A stretch of DNA of 38,316 nt from assembly GCF_000308375.1 (NCBI RefSeq), contig NZ_BAFQ01000145.1, forward strand, positions 1 through 38,316. Reading direction: 5' to 3'. The stretch comes from Nocardia aobensis NBRC 100429 (lineage in GTDB: Bacteria > Actinomycetota > Actinomycetes > Mycobacteriales > Mycobacteriaceae). Below are positions 1 to 10,690 of the stretch, piece by piece. Position numbers and translations under genes: made by a program. The notes beneath the pieces were generated by a model that saw only the letters and a list, made by a program, of their open reading frames with translations, was not told where the DNA came from and did not search any database. Every line of letters starts with the position of its first letter. Position 1 is the first letter of the stretch.

Positions 1-36
1 GCGATGATGTGGGAGCGGGTCGGCGCCGACCGCTGA
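1..36 (+). CDS. possible 3' end of an unknown gene
   Basis: Frame 1 from the first base is open and ends in TGA at 34-36, giving the tail AMMWERVGADR. It would converge on the microprotein gene whose stop is at 44-46, a normal tail-to-tail spacing. Only eleven codons are visible, so no family can be named and the frame may be chance. Confidence 0.25.
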   Translation, partial: AMMWERVGADR

Positions 37-43
37 CGCGCGG

Positions 44-280
44 TCAGCCGCCGGGCCGGACCTGCAGATACAGAATCAGCAGGGCGATCCACGCGAGTAG
101 CAGCACCACGGTCGTCACCCGCGGGCGACCCAGCGGGTTCGCGTGCGGACGCAGCCACCCGGCCTCGACCGAATCCGCGCGGGTGCGGCGAGGTCCGGGT
201 TTCGCGGCGTCCGGCGGGTCGCCGCCGGGGCCGGAATCCGACGACTGATCGGAGCGGTCGTCGTGATGGTCGTGGGACAT
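44..280 (-). CDS. single-TM membrane microprotein (paralogue C)
   Basis: This 78-aa protein has a hydrophilic N-terminal half of about 50 residues, rich in His, Asp, Pro and Arg (it begins MSHDHHDD). One C-terminal membrane segment follows (about residues 55-74) and the protein ends LYLQVRPGG. ATG at 280 is the only good start, though no clear ribosome site is visible. It lies 15 nt after the neighbouring microprotein gene and probably shares the recQ transcript. The end pattern W-I-A-x-L-x-LYL-x-V-R-P recurs in the genes at 296-547 and 4502-4657. Function is unknown; an inner-membrane location with a short exposed end is inferred. Confidence 0.6.
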   Translation of the reverse strand: MSHDHHDDRSDQSSDSGPGGDPPDAAKPGPRRTRADSVEAGWLRPHANPLGRPRVTTVVLLLAWIALLILYLQVRPGG

Positions 281-295
281 AGCGGCACGCTACCG

Positions 296-547
296 CTATC
301 CGCCGGGTCGCACCGCCAGATAGAGCGCCAAAACGGCAATCCACACGGTAATCAGTGCCAGCGTCGACGGCCGCATCCCGGCGCGGGCTCGTCGCAGCCG
401 CCGGGGCACACCGATCCGGCCGACGGGTCGCACCCGAATCCGGGAAGGATCCGGCTCCGCGGACACGGCCGAATCGGTGCCCGACGCCGTGTCGTGGCTT
501 GCCGGCAACCCGTTGCTCTCGATCAGTCCGTCCTGGCCATGCGTCAC
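296..547 (-). CDS. single-TM membrane microprotein (paralogue B)
   Basis: This 83-aa protein has a polar N-terminal 55 residues followed by one membrane helix and the ending LYLAVRPGG, nearly the same as the downstream microprotein. The start is GTG at 547, about 75 nt after the recQ stop. The terminal block (RPSTLALITVWIAVLALYL) matches the other two microproteins in spacing of Trp, Ala, Leu-Tyr-Leu and Val-Arg/Lys-Pro. The polar N-terminus differs from that of paralogue C, so only the membrane segment is conserved. Function unknown. Confidence 0.6.
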   Translation of the reverse strand: MTHGQDGLIESNGLPASHDTASGTDSAVSAEPDPSRIRVRPVGRIGVPRRLRRARAGMRPSTLALITVWIAVLALYLAVRPGG

Positions 548-623
548 GGCGAGACGGTTACCCTCGCCGCGCGGCTGGATAAACGTGGGACTGGTGAGCG
601 CGCAGATCGGCTCGCCCGAACGC

Positions 624-2717
<2,094 letters not shown>

Positions 2718-2832
2718 CCTACGGACCCCCACCGACGATCCGAACCCCCAATCCACAGCCGCACCCCGTACACGAGACGCCCCGGCCGATCGGCATCGAC
2801 CTGCTCTGCTCCGGCTGGAACCCGGAACGAGC

Positions 2833-3738
2833 CTATTCGCGCACGTAGTAACGCAGCGTGCCGTAGGCCGTCAGCGCGGCGAACACGATGCCCACCGGCA
2901 CCACGGTCAGCGCCACCACCGCGATGTCGTCGCCGGTGATGCGGGGGAAGACCTTCGAGGCGAACAGATCACCGAGGGCCCGGTCGATGACCAGTGGTCG
3001 CGCGACCATCAGTCCGATCACCGCCAGCACCGACCCGGCCAGCGCCGCGACCACCGCCTCGAGCAGGAACGGCAGCTGGGTGTACCAGCGCGTCGCACCG
3101 ACCAGGCGCATGATGCCGACTTCCTCCCGGCGGGTGAACGCCGCGATCTGCACCATATTCGCGATCAGCAGCAGGGCGGCCAGGGCCTGCAGCACGGCCA
3201 AGCCGAAGGCCGCGTTGCGCAGGCCGTCGAACAGGCTCACCAGCCGGTCGACGATGTCCTTGTCGTTGCGCACGAATCCGACGCCGGGCTTGCCCTGGAA
3301 GTCCTTGAAGATGCGCGGGTACTGCGCGGCGTCGGTCATCTTGACGCGCAGCGACGCCGGCAGCGGCGACTCGCTGACGTATTTGGCCAGCTCGGGCTGA
3401 TCCTTGAAGGTCTTCTCCTTCGCCTCGCGGACCGCCTCCTCGCGATTGAGGTACTGCACCGATTCCACGCCGGGCTCGGATTTGAGCGACGACATCAGCG
3501 CCTTGCACGGGTCCTGCGAGCAGTCCGGATCGTTGGCCGAGACGTCCTCGGTCAGGTACAGCCGCACCTCGAGCCGGTCCAGGAAGTACTGCTCGGTCTT
3601 GTCGGCCATCCGGACGGCCAGCATGCCGCCGCCGAGCATGGTGAGCGAGACCGCGGTGGTGAGGATCATCGCGATGGTCATGGTGACGTTGCGGCGTAGG
3701 CCGTTGAAAACCTCACCGAACAGGAAGCTCGCGCGCAT
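2833..3738 (-). CDS. ftsX: cell division protein FtsX
   Basis: FtsX is the membrane subunit of the FtsEX complex, which couples ATP hydrolysis to cell-wall hydrolase activation at the septum. The 301-aa protein has the expected layout. The N-terminal cytoplasmic stretch ([19 protein letters not shown]) leads into TM1, followed by an extracellular domain of roughly residues 45-170 that carries a Cys pair (CSQDPC). Three C-terminal TMs follow, with the family's [13 protein letters not shown] loop after TM2. Its ATG (3736-3738) shares one base with the TAA of ftsE, so the two are translationally coupled. Confidence 0.96.
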   Translation of the reverse strand: MRASFLFGEVFNGLRRNVTMTIAMILTTAVSLTMLGGGMLAVRMADKTEQYFLDRLEVRLYLTEDVSANDPDCSQDPCKALMSSLKSEPGVESVQYLNREEAVREAKEKTFKDQPELAKYVSESPLPASLRVKMTDAAQYPRIFKDFQGKPGVGFVRNDKDIVDRLVSLFDGLRNAAFGLAVLQALAALLLIANMVQIAAFTRREEVGIMRLVGATRWYTQLPFLLEAVVAALAGSVLAVIGLMVARPLVIDRALGDLFASKVFPRITGDDIAVVALTVVPVGIVFAALTAYGTLRYYVRE

Positions 3739-4427
3739 TACCGGCCCACCCCGTACACGCCGGTGGCCTCGTCGCGGACCAGGCGCCCGCGATCGAGTTC
3801 GACCACGCGCCGTCGCATGGCGTCGACGATGTGGTTGTCGTGGGTGGCCATCAGCACCGTGGTGCCCGTGCGGTTGATGCGTTCCAGCAACATCATGATG
3901 TCCTGACTGGTGTCGGGGTCCAGGTTGCCGGTGGGTTCGTCGGCGAGCAGCACCAGCGGCCGGTTCACGAACGCGCGTGCGATCGCGACCCGCTGCTGTT
4001 CACCGCCGGACAGCTCGTTCGGCAGGCGGTCCGCCTTACCGGACAAACCCACCAGGTCCAGCGCCTCCGGCACCGCCCGATTGATGAATTTGCGATTCTT
4101 GCCGATCACCTCGAGCGCGAACGCCACGTTCTGCTCGACCGTCTTCTGCTGCAGCAATCGGAAATCCTGGAAGACACAGCCGAGGCGCTGGCGCAGCTTG
4201 GGCACCCGCCGGCCCGGCAACCGGTCGACCCGGAAATCGGCGACATGCACTTCGCCGGTGGTCGGCTTGACCTCTTTCAGCAACAGTTGCATGAACGTCG
4301 ATTTACCCGACCCGGACGGTCCGATAATGAAGACGAACTCGCCCTTGTCGACCTCGACCGAAACATTGTCCAGCGCGGGTCTCGTCGAGGTTTTATAAGA
4401 CTTGGTGACGTTCCGCAGGGTGATCAC
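3738..4427 (-). CDS. ftsE: cell division ATP-binding protein FtsE
   Basis: This is the ABC ATPase of FtsEX. The 229-aa protein begins [12 protein letters not shown] from GTG at 4427, which matches the usual FtsE N-terminus; an upstream in-frame start would add 15 residues unlike the family. Walker A is GPSGSGKST, the Q-loop lies in CVFQDFRLL, the signature is [14 protein letters not shown], Walker B is [11 protein letters not shown] and the switch His is in MATHDNHIV. The stop overlaps the ftsX start by one base. Confidence 0.96.
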   Translation of the reverse strand: MITLRNVTKSYKTSTRPALDNVSVEVDKGEFVFIIGPSGSGKSTFMQLLLKEVKPTTGEVHVADFRVDRLPGRRVPKLRQRLGCVFQDFRLLQQKTVEQNVAFALEVIGKNRKFINRAVPEALDLVGLSGKADRLPNELSGGEQQRVAIARAFVNRPLVLLADEPTGNLDPDTSQDIMMLLERINRTGTTVLMATHDNHIVDAMRRRVVELDRGRLVRDEATGVYGVGR

Positions 4428-4501
4428 GAGGTGCCAGTGTAGCCAGCGAAGTCGGAGCACACTCCGGCCCACTCCGCGGCATGCGACTTGTCACAGAGAG
4501 G

Positions 4502-4657
4502 TCAGCGGGCGGGCGCGGTCGTCAGCGCGGAACCGGAAACGGTATTCGCGATGTTGAAACCTGAATGATCCGGTGTGGCCGGTTTCACGAACAGATACAA
4601 CACGAGCGTCGCGACCCAGACACTGAGCAGGATCGCGGTCGATTTACGCGGTTTCAC
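4502..4657 (-). CDS. 51-aa single-TM membrane microprotein (paralogue A)
   Basis: A short open frame starts at GTG 4657, inside the end of the MscS gene (overlap of about 14 nt), and stops at TGA 4502-4504. It encodes MKPRKSTAILLSVWVATLV, then LYLFVKP and a polar tail ending TTAPAR. The basic N-terminus followed by a membrane helix (about residues 7-25) suggests an N-in, C-out orientation. The spacing W-V-A-x-L-x-LYL-x-V-K-P matches the two microproteins downstream of recQ. It occupies the position of Rv3103c in M. tuberculosis (between the MscS-like gene and ftsE), though that protein is longer and proline-rich. Function unknown; a role linked to FtsEX or MscS is only suggested by position. 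Confidence 0.6.
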   Translation of the reverse strand: MKPRKSTAILLSVWVATLVLYLFVKPATPDHSGFNIANTVSGSALTTAPAR

Positions 4658-5501
4658 TCAAACCCTCCCGACGCAGCGCCGCGGCGACACGCACGCGCAG
4701 CTCACGTCCGACGTCGAATTGTTTACCCGGCAGTGTGCGGGCCACCATCCGGATGTTCATCTGATCGACGGTGAGATCTTCCAGACCCATCACCGTAGGT
4801 TCGTCCAGCAGTAGCGATTTCAGGCGGCGATCCTGAAATGCCTTGGCGCCCACCTCGTGCAGGATTTCGTTGACCTTGGTGATGTCAGCGGTGGCGGGCA
4901 CCGGCACGTCGATCGCCGCACGGGCCCAATCCTTCGACAGATTGGTCACTTTCACGATCTGCCCGTTGGGCACCGAGATGACCTCCCCGTCGGGATTGCG
5001 CAGTGTGGTGATCCGCAGCGTGACGTCCTCCACGGTACCTTCGGCCGGCTCTGATTGCCCCGTGACCGCGATGCGCACCACATCACCGAATCCGTACTGC
5101 CGCTCGGTGATCAGGAAGAATCCGGCGAGCAGGTCCTGCACGATGCGCTGGGCGCCGAAACCGAGCGCGGCACCGAGCACCGCCGCCGGCGCGACCAGCC
5201 CGCTGAGCTGGAAGCCCAAGCGCCGCAACACTTCCAGCGATACCAGGAAGTACACGATCACCAGCACCACCCAGGTGATGACCTGGGCCAGGGCGTGCCG
5301 ATGTTTGGCGGCCTCGGTGCGCACCAGCGAATCGCTGCTCTGGAAGCCGGAGTCGATGCGGCGGGTGATCCGGTCGCGCACGAAGGTGGCGAAGCGGCTG
5401 AACAGCATCGCGCCCACGATCAGCAGCACGATCTCGAGGCCGCTGCCACGCAGCCAGGAGGTGAATTCCGCCCCGGTTCCGGCAGCGAGAGTCGTCGTCA
5501 T
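4644..5501 (-). CDS. MscS-type mechanosensitive ion channel
   Basis: This is a small-conductance mechanosensitive channel family protein of 285 aa, relieving turgor under hypo-osmotic shock. The start is ATG 5501 with GGAAAGG about 9 nt upstream. Membrane segments lie near residues 18-38 and 65-90. The pore-lining TM3 with the Gly/Ala pattern (APAAVLGAALGFGAQRIVQDL) follows, then the beta domain (QYGFGDVVRI, LRNPDGEVISVPNG) and an alpha/beta C-terminal domain. It sits between prfB and ftsE as Rv3104c does in M. tuberculosis, likely in one transcript. Confidence 0.9.
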   Translation of the reverse strand: MTTTLAAGTGAEFTSWLRGSGLEIVLLIVGAMLFSRFATFVRDRITRRIDSGFQSSDSLVRTEAAKHRHALAQVITWVVLVIVYFLVSLEVLRRLGFQLSGLVAPAAVLGAALGFGAQRIVQDLLAGFFLITERQYGFGDVVRIAVTGQSEPAEGTVEDVTLRITTLRNPDGEVISVPNGQIVKVTNLSKDWARAAIDVPVPATADITKVNEILHEVGAKAFQDRRLKSLLLDEPTVMGLEDLTVDQMNIRMVARTLPGKQFDVGRELRVRVAAALRREGLSETA

Positions 5502-5628
5502 CGGCGCATCCTTTCCGGTATCAACCGTGCACCGACACAAGCCATTCTGCCGCCCGAACACACGCCAGACAGGTTACTACGACCGCTCGCCGACCGATAT
5601 GCCGTGATTGTGCCGTGATAGGCGGGTT

Positions 5629-6741
5629 TCACGCGTCCTGGCGCATCCGCCAGCGGATTCCCTCTTCGATGAAGCCGTCGATATCACCGTCGAGAACGGA
5701 GGACGGATTGTTCACCTCGAAGTTGGTCCGCAGGTCCTTGACCATCTGATACGGGTGCAGAACGTACGAGCGCATCTGATTCCCCCAGGAGGCACCCTCG
5801 TTGGTCTTGAGCGCATCCATCTCGGCGCGCTCCTCCTGACGTTTGCGCTCGAGCAGCTTCGCCTGCAACACGCGCATCGCCGAGATCTTGTTCTGCAGCT
5901 GCGATTTCTCGTTCTGGCAGGTCACCACGATGCCGGTCGGGATGTGGGTGATCCGCACCGCCGAGTCGGTGGTGTTGACGCTCTGACCACCCGGGCCCGA
6001 CGAGCGGTACACATCGACGCGGATCTCCGATTCCGGGACCTCGATGTGGTCGGTGCCCTCGACCACCGGCAGCACCTCGACCTCGGCGAAGGAGGTCTGG
6101 CGCCGGCCCTGGTTGTCGAAGGGGCTGATCCGCACCAGGCGGTGGGTTCCCATCTCCACCGAGAGGGTGCCGTAGGCGTAGGGCACCTTCACCGCGAAGG
6201 TGGCGCTCTTGATGCCGGCCTCCTCGGCGTAGGAGGTGTCGTAGATCTCGACCGGATACTTGTGACGCTCGGCCCAGCGCACGTACATGCGCATCAGCAT
6301 CTGTGCCCAGTCGGCGGCGTCCACCCCGCCCGCGCCCGAGCGGATGTTGACCAGCGCCTCGCGCTTGTCGTATTCGCCCGAGAGCAGGGTGCGAACCTCC
6401 ATCGCCTCGACGTCGGCGTGCAGCGCGGCACGTTCGGCGTCGGCATCGGCCAGCGCGGACGTGCGGGCCTCGCCCTCTTCCTCTTCGGCGAGTTCGTAGA
6501 GCACCGGCAGATCGTCGAGGCGCTGGCGCAGTTCGGTGACGCGGCGCAGCTCACCCTGGGCGTGCGACAGCTCGCTGGTCACCTGCTGGGCGTGTTCCTG
6601 GTTGTTCCACAGCTCCGGGTCGGCGGCCTGATGTTCGAGCTCGTCGATGCGACGGCGCAGCTCGTCGACGTCGAGCACCGACTCGACAGTCTTCAACGTG
6701 GTGTCGAGTTCGGCGAGATCAGCGGAAACGTCAGGATGCAC
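5629..6741 (-). CDS. prfB: peptide chain release factor 2
   Basis: RF2 reads UGA and UAA stops and releases the peptide. The 370-aa protein starts at GTG 6741 ([16 protein letters not shown]), giving the normal RF2 length. Visible are the coiled N-terminal domain, the RF2-specific SPF tripeptide ([15 protein letters not shown]) and the peptidyl-hydrolysis GGQ ([20 protein letters not shown]). There is no in-frame UGA near codon 25, so the autoregulatory frameshift of enterobacterial prfB is absent. An upstream in-frame extension to 7041 overlaps the regulator gene and is rejected. Confidence 0.96.
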   Translation of the reverse strand: MHPDVSADLAELDTTLKTVESVLDVDELRRRIDELEHQAADPELWNNQEHAQQVTSELSHAQGELRRVTELRQRLDDLPVLYELAEEEEGEARTSALADADAERAALHADVEAMEVRTLLSGEYDKREALVNIRSGAGGVDAADWAQMLMRMYVRWAERHKYPVEIYDTSYAEEAGIKSATFAVKVPYAYGTLSVEMGTHRLVRISPFDNQGRRQTSFAEVEVLPVVEGTDHIEVPESEIRVDVYRSSGPGGQSVNTTDSAVRITHIPTGIVVTCQNEKSQLQNKISAMRVLQAKLLERKRQEERAEMDALKTNEGASWGNQMRSYVLHPYQMVKDLRTNFEVNNPSSVLDGDIDGFIEEGIRWRMRQDA

Positions 6742-6805
6742 GGTTGTCCAATCTACCGCTCGCGCAGGTGGCGGTGAAATGCGGCGAGGCGCCGGCAGCC
6801 GCGGC

Positions 6806-7663
6806 TCAGCCCGATACCGCCCGCAGTCCACCCGGGCGGCGGCCCAGCAGCGCGTCGAGGGCCGCGGCGGTCGCGTCGTCGGCGGGCAACTGGACCTGGA
6901 TGTACTGGTCGTCGTCGGCGGACAGGTCCAGCCGTTCGTACGCCAGCCGCAGCGGGCCGGCCTCGGGATGGTCCATCCGGCTGATGCCGCTGGTATCGGG
7001 CAGTCCGGCGATGTCGGCGACGCGACGGGTGAATTCGGCACCCGCCAGCAGCGTCAGCTCGTCGGCGAGCGCGGCGATGGTCGGATCCGAGCGGAAGGGG
7101 CCGGCCTTCAGATTCGCCACCGCCAGATCGGCACGACGGTCCCACTCCGGGTACACGACGCGGGCCCGCGGATCGGTGAACAGCCAGCGCGGGTAGCCCG
7201 CGGGCAGGCCGTGGTCGAGCAAGCCGGTGCCTCCGACCAGCGCGCGGTAGCCATCGGTGCAACTCAGGATCTCACCGAGACGATTGACGACGGCCGCGGG
7301 CGCCGGGGCGAGACGGTCCAGAATCGCCTGCACCGCGGGCCGCACCAGGCGATTGGGCAGCGCCCCACCGGTGCAGCTGAATCCTGGGTCGGCGGACTTG
7401 ACCAGCCGATGCAGCTGGACGCGCTCGCTCGGACTCAACCGGAGGGCGTCGGCCAATGCGGACAGCACCGCCGTCGACGGACGGCGGTCGCGGCCCTGTT
7501 CCAACCGGATCAGATATTCGACGCTGACTCCGGCGAGTGTCGCCAGTTCGGCGCGGCGCAGTCCCGGGGTGCGGCGGCGGGGCCCGGCCGGGAGCCCGAC
7601 CTCGGCCGGGGTGACCGCCTCCCGCCGAGTACGCAGGAAAAGCCCCAGCTCGTTATCGCTCAC
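6806..7663 (-). CDS. XRE-family regulator with MmyB-like ligand domain
   Basis: The 285-aa protein starts at GTG 7663. Residues about 5-85 form the helix-turn-helix typical of the MmyB group ([44 protein letters not shown]). The rest is the PAS-like ligand-binding domain of this family. Such regulators are often divergent from, and control, a neighbouring oxidoreductase. Here the divergent gene is an FMN reductase, 132 nt away, with a short palindrome between them. The ligand cannot be told from sequence. Confidence 0.9.
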   Translation of the reverse strand: MSDNELGLFLRTRREAVTPAEVGLPAGPRRRTPGLRRAELATLAGVSVEYLIRLEQGRDRRPSTAVLSALADALRLSPSERVQLHRLVKSADPGFSCTGGALPNRLVRPAVQAILDRLAPAPAAVVNRLGEILSCTDGYRALVGGTGLLDHGLPAGYPRWLFTDPRARVVYPEWDRRADLAVANLKAGPFRSDPTIAALADELTLLAGAEFTRRVADIAGLPDTSGISRMDHPEAGPLRLAYERLDLSADDDQYIQVQLPADDATAAALDALLGRRPGGLRAVSG

Positions 7664-7692
7664 AGATCGACGCTAACAGCGCGGGGCGCGCC

Positions 7693-7705
7693 GAGGGTAT
7701 CCCTC
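7693..7705. promoter_or_regulatory. candidate operator palindrome
   Basis: GAGGG-TAT-CCCTC is a perfect 5-bp inverted repeat in the 132-nt divergent region between the MmyB-type regulator and the FMN reductase. Its place makes it a candidate site for that regulator. Short palindromes also arise by chance in GC-rich DNA. Confidence 0.3.
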
Positions 7706-7795
7706 TCACTACCACCCTCACAGCGGGCTCCCTGGCCGCGCGCCCGGACGGCAGAGTCGACGTCAGCGAACGACGCTTTCCGAAGGAGATCCGAA

Positions 7796-8383
7796 ATGTC
7801 CAGCAGCACAATGCGGCTCGCAGTTGTCATCGCCAGCGTTCGGGAGGGCCGCTTCGGGCCGGTGGTCGGTGAGTGGTTCGCCGAGCAGGCCCGGCGGCAC
7901 GACGGCTTCGAGGTCGATCTGATCGATCTCGCCGACGCGGATCTGCCCGTCGCGCTGCCGGCCGTCTCACCGCGGATCGAACCGAATCCGCAGCGTCCGG
8001 CCGGAATGCTCGATCTCACCGCGCGCTTGGGCGCCGCCGACGCGATGGTCGTCGTCACGCCGGATATCAACAACAGCTACCCGGCCTCGATCAAAACCGC
8101 GATCGACTGGCACTACACGCAGTGGGACCGCAAGGCGATCGGCTTCGTGGGCTACAGCGGGGCGAGCGGCGGGCTGAACGCCATCGCGCATCTGCGGCAG
8201 GTGTTCGCCGAGCTGAACGCGCACACGATCCGGGACTATGTGTCCTTCCCGCGGTACTACCAGCAGTTCGACGCCGAGGGACGATGGACCGCACCGGGCG
8301 AATCCGAAGCGGCGGCCGCGGGAATGCTCGACCAATTGCATTGGTGGGCGAGCGCTTTGGCTGCGGCGCGGGTCGCGGCGTGA
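7796..8383 (+). CDS. NADPH-dependent FMN reductase family protein
   Basis: This is a flavodoxin-fold NAD(P)H:flavin or quinone reductase of 195 aa. The N-terminal phosphate-binding segment VIASVREGRFGPVVGEWF fits the G-S-x-R-x-G-R pattern of the family with Ala-Ser for Gly-Ser. NNSYPASIKTAIDW and VGYSGASGG are the other FMN-contact blocks. ATG at 7796 has GAAGGAG 8 nt upstream. It is divergent from the MmyB-type regulator, so induction by that regulator's ligand is likely. The physiological substrate is unknown. Confidence 0.88.
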   Translation: MSSSTMRLAVVIASVREGRFGPVVGEWFAEQARRHDGFEVDLIDLADADLPVALPAVSPRIEPNPQRPAGMLDLTARLGAADAMVVVTPDINNSYPASIKTAIDWHYTQWDRKAIGFVGYSGASGGLNAIAHLRQVFAELNAHTIRDYVSFPRYYQQFDAEGRWTAPGESEAAAAGMLDQLHWWASALAAARVAA

Positions 8384-8418
8384 ACGACGGCCGACGCGGG
8401 CTCGAGGTCCGTGCAGGG

Positions 8419-8492
8419 TGAACTAATCGTGCAAACCTCGACGAAAGAACGCGAAAACCGCCCGATGCGGCCTGGTTTGCACGATTAGTTCA
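8419..8492. repeat. perfect 19-bp inverted repeat with 36-nt centre
   Basis: The left arm at 8419-8437 (TGAACTAATCGTGCAAACC) is exactly complementary to the right arm at 8474-8492. The 36-nt centre has a smaller CCGC/GCGG hairpin. It lies between two tandem genes. The arms are less GC-rich than their surroundings and no U-tract follows, so a standard terminator is unlikely. It could be a small mobile or palindromic element, or an RNA hairpin. Confidence 0.75.
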
Positions 8493-8675
8493 GCGACGAC
8501 GAGCCGATGGAGGTCGCCCTACCGACGAATCAGTGCCGTGGTGGTCTCGGCGGCCGGCCGCACGCAGTCCGGCAGGCCCGCTCAGCGGAACGGAACACCG
8601 CACGACCGGTCCCGGCCACTAGCCTCGATTTCGAAGTCGGATTCGCGGTTTCATCCAGCCGAAACAGGAGGGTCG

Positions 8676-9482
8676 ATGGGGACCATCGCCGTAACCGGGA
8701 GCGCGTCGGGGATCGGGGCGGCCGTCGCCGCCCACCTGGAGAAGGAAGGGCACCGGGTGATCGGTGTCGATCTGCGCGACACCGAAGTGACCGCCGACCT
8801 GGCCACGGCCGAGGGCCGGGCGCACGCGGTCGCCGAGGTCACCCGGATCAGCGAAGGCCGGCTGGACGGATTTCTGCCGTTCGCCGGGGTCGCGGCCGCG
8901 ACGGGGCGTCCCGGTGGGCTGGTGGTGTCGGTGAACTATTTCGGCGCGATCGCGCTGCTGGAGGGGCTGCGGCCGCTGCTGCGCGAATCCGGCAACGCCT
9001 CGGTGGTACTGGTGTCGTCGAATTCCACGACGACACAACCGCTCTGGCCGGTGGAACTGGCCGACGCGTGCCTGGCCGGCGACGAGGAACGGGCCCGCGG
9101 CATCGCCGAATCGTTCGGCGACTTGGGCGCGATCCAGGCCTATCCGGCGACGAAAGCGGCCCTGGCCTGGTACGCCCGCACCAAATCGGCGGAATACATC
9201 GCCGACGGCATCCGCCTCAACGCCATCGCGCCCGGCATCATCGACACCCCGATGACCCAGGAGGGCAGCAAGGACGCGCTCACCGGCGAGGGGATGAAGC
9301 AGTTCCTCGCCATGACCCCGATCGGGCGGCCGGGACGCCCCGAGGAGATCGCCGACCTCGCGGCCTTCCTGCTGTCGGACAAGGCCGGCTTCTTCGTCGG
9401 CTCGGTGATCTTCTGCGACGGCGGTATCGATGCGGCCTTCCGCGGTAAGGATTGGCCCGCGGTCTGGAATCCGCAGCAGTAG
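8676..9482 (+). CDS. short-chain dehydrogenase/reductase (SDR)
   Basis: This is a classical SDR of 268 aa starting at ATG 8676, with AGGAGG 4 nt upstream. The nucleotide motif TGSASGIG lies at residues 7-14. The active-site Ser is in VLVSSNS and the YxxxK pair in [16 protein letters not shown]. The cofactor segment is [10 protein letters not shown] and the C-terminal block GSVIFCDGG. The usual NNAG turn reads LPFAG, a change seen in the steroid-dehydrogenase-like group that also has a longer insert before the Tyr. Asp after VIGVD suggests NAD(H) use. The substrate is unknown, a hydroxysteroid or similar alcohol being plausible. Confidence 0.88.
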   Translation: MGTIAVTGSASGIGAAVAAHLEKEGHRVIGVDLRDTEVTADLATAEGRAHAVAEVTRISEGRLDGFLPFAGVAAATGRPGGLVVSVNYFGAIALLEGLRPLLRESGNASVVLVSSNSTTTQPLWPVELADACLAGDEERARGIAESFGDLGAIQAYPATKAALAWYARTKSAEYIADGIRLNAIAPGIIDTPMTQEGSKDALTGEGMKQFLAMTPIGRPGRPEEIADLAAFLLSDKAGFFVGSVIFCDGGIDAAFRGKDWPAVWNPQQ

Positions 9483-9538
9483 ATAGGCCGCCGCGAGGCC
9501 GAATGGCTCCGATCGGATGCGCCGATTACGGTTGCCCT

Positions 9539-10324
9539 GTGAGCGATCATGCCGGCGATCTCGAACTTGCCCTGCTGTTGGCCGATGCGGCCGATGCGAT
9601 CACCCGTGATCGTTTCGGCGCCCTCGACCTGAAGGTGAACAGCAAACCGGATCTGACTCCCGTCTCGGACGCGGATCTGGCGGTGGAGCGGGCGCTGCGC
9701 GAAATCCTCGTCGAGCGACGCCCGCACGACGCCGTGCTGGGTGAGGAGTTCGGCGGCGAGGCCGAATTCGTCGGACGGCAGTGGGTGATCGATCCGATCG
9801 ACGGCACCAAGAACTTCGTGCGCGGAGTTCCGGTGTGGGCCAGTCTGATCGCGCTGCTGCAGGACGGCGTTCCGGTCGTCGGCGTCGTCAGCGCGCCCGC
9901 GTTGAGCCGACGCTGGTGGGCCGCAACGGGTTCCGGCGCGTGGACCCGCTTCGAGACCGAGGAGCCGAAGCCGATCACGGTCTCCGCGGTCGGCGGATTG
10001 AATTCGGCCAGTCTCGCGATCTCCAGCCTGTCCGGTTGGCGGGACCTGGGCCTGCGGGATCAGCTGATCGAGCTGACCGATCAGGTGTGGCGCACCCGCG
10101 GCTACGGCGACTTCTTCGGCTACTGCCTGCTCGCCGAGGGCGCGGTGGATATCGCCAGCGAGCCGGAGGTCTCGCTGTGGGATCTGGCGCCCCTCGATGT
10201 GCTGGTGCGCGAGGCCGGCGGGCGCTTCACTGCCCTGGACGGAACCCCCGGACCACATCACGGTAGCGCGGTCGCCACCAATGGGTTGCTGCACGACTCG
10301 GTACTCGCCGCGCTGCGCCCCTGA
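9539..10324 (+). CDS. hisN: histidinol-phosphatase, inositol monophosphatase family
   Basis: This Mg-dependent phosphatase of 261 aa probably completes histidine synthesis (histidinol phosphate to histidinol). GTG at 9539 begins [19 protein letters not shown], as in actinobacterial HisN. The metal-binding motifs are [22 protein letters not shown] and the C-terminal [17 protein letters not shown]. It precedes fadE24 and fadE23, the same order as Rv3137, Rv3139 and Rv3140 in M. tuberculosis. A broader inositol- or sugar-phosphatase role cannot be excluded. Confidence 0.9.
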   Translation: MSDHAGDLELALLLADAADAITRDRFGALDLKVNSKPDLTPVSDADLAVERALREILVERRPHDAVLGEEFGGEAEFVGRQWVIDPIDGTKNFVRGVPVWASLIALLQDGVPVVGVVSAPALSRRWWAATGSGAWTRFETEEPKPITVSAVGGLNSASLAISSLSGWRDLGLRDQLIELTDQVWRTRGYGDFFGYCLLAEGAVDIASEPEVSLWDLAPLDVLVREAGGRFTALDGTPGPHHGSAVATNGLLHDSVLAALRP

Positions 10325-10425
10325 GGACGCCGGCCGGCATCGTCTCGTCCTGCCGGCCGCCACCCGGCGAGCGCACCTCTAGAACAACTCCCGGAATCCA
10401 ACACCCTTCCAACACCCCACGGAAC

Positions 10426-10467
10426 CGAACGCCGCATCGCGCCGAAGACCGGCCGATGCGGCGTTCG
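10426..10467 (+). terminator. hairpin after hisN
   Basis: The 14-bp arms CGAACGCCGCATCG (10426-10439) and CGATGCGGCGTTCG (10454-10467) are perfect complements with a 14-nt loop. It lies about 100 nt after the hisN stop and has no T-run. It is probably the end of the hisN transcript. The rest of the 366-nt gap before fadE24 holds the twin palindromes and no convincing gene. Confidence 0.55.
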
Positions 10468-10605
10468 CCGTTCGGCCGCGTTCGGCTCGTCCTCACCTGG
10501 GTACTCGGTGGCAGTCCTGGTCAATTGCCCTGCTTGTGCGGGGCGGTTGCCGAGGCGGCGATGGGATCGAGATCACGGCGATATGCGCAGCCTCTCGACT
10601 GCGTT

Positions 10606-10642
10606 CTTACTCTGGAGTAAGATAGACTTACTCGAAAGTAAG
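10606..10642. promoter_or_regulatory. twin palindromic operators upstream of fadE24
   Basis: Two perfect 16-bp palindromes stand in tandem: CTTACTCTGGAGTAAG (10606-10621) and CTTACTCGAAAGTAAG (10627-10642). Both have the core TTACT-N6-AGTAA, and their centres are 21 bp apart, two helical turns. This is the layout expected for two repressor dimers on one DNA face, as with TetR-family regulators of fatty-acid genes. They are 49 nt before the fadE24 start. Confidence 0.75.
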
Positions 10643-10690
10643 ATCCTGGGACCGATCACCCGACACCCACACCCGAGAAGACTGGTGACT

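Noticed and set aside
6600..6741. Programmed frameshift in prfB
   Set aside because: The reading frame is continuous from GTG 6741, with no in-frame UGA or slippery CUU-UGA site.
5629..7041. RF2 extended to 470 residues
   Set aside because: The extra 100 residues are low-complexity, overlap the regulator gene, and do not fit the RF2 family. GTG 6741 gives the normal length.
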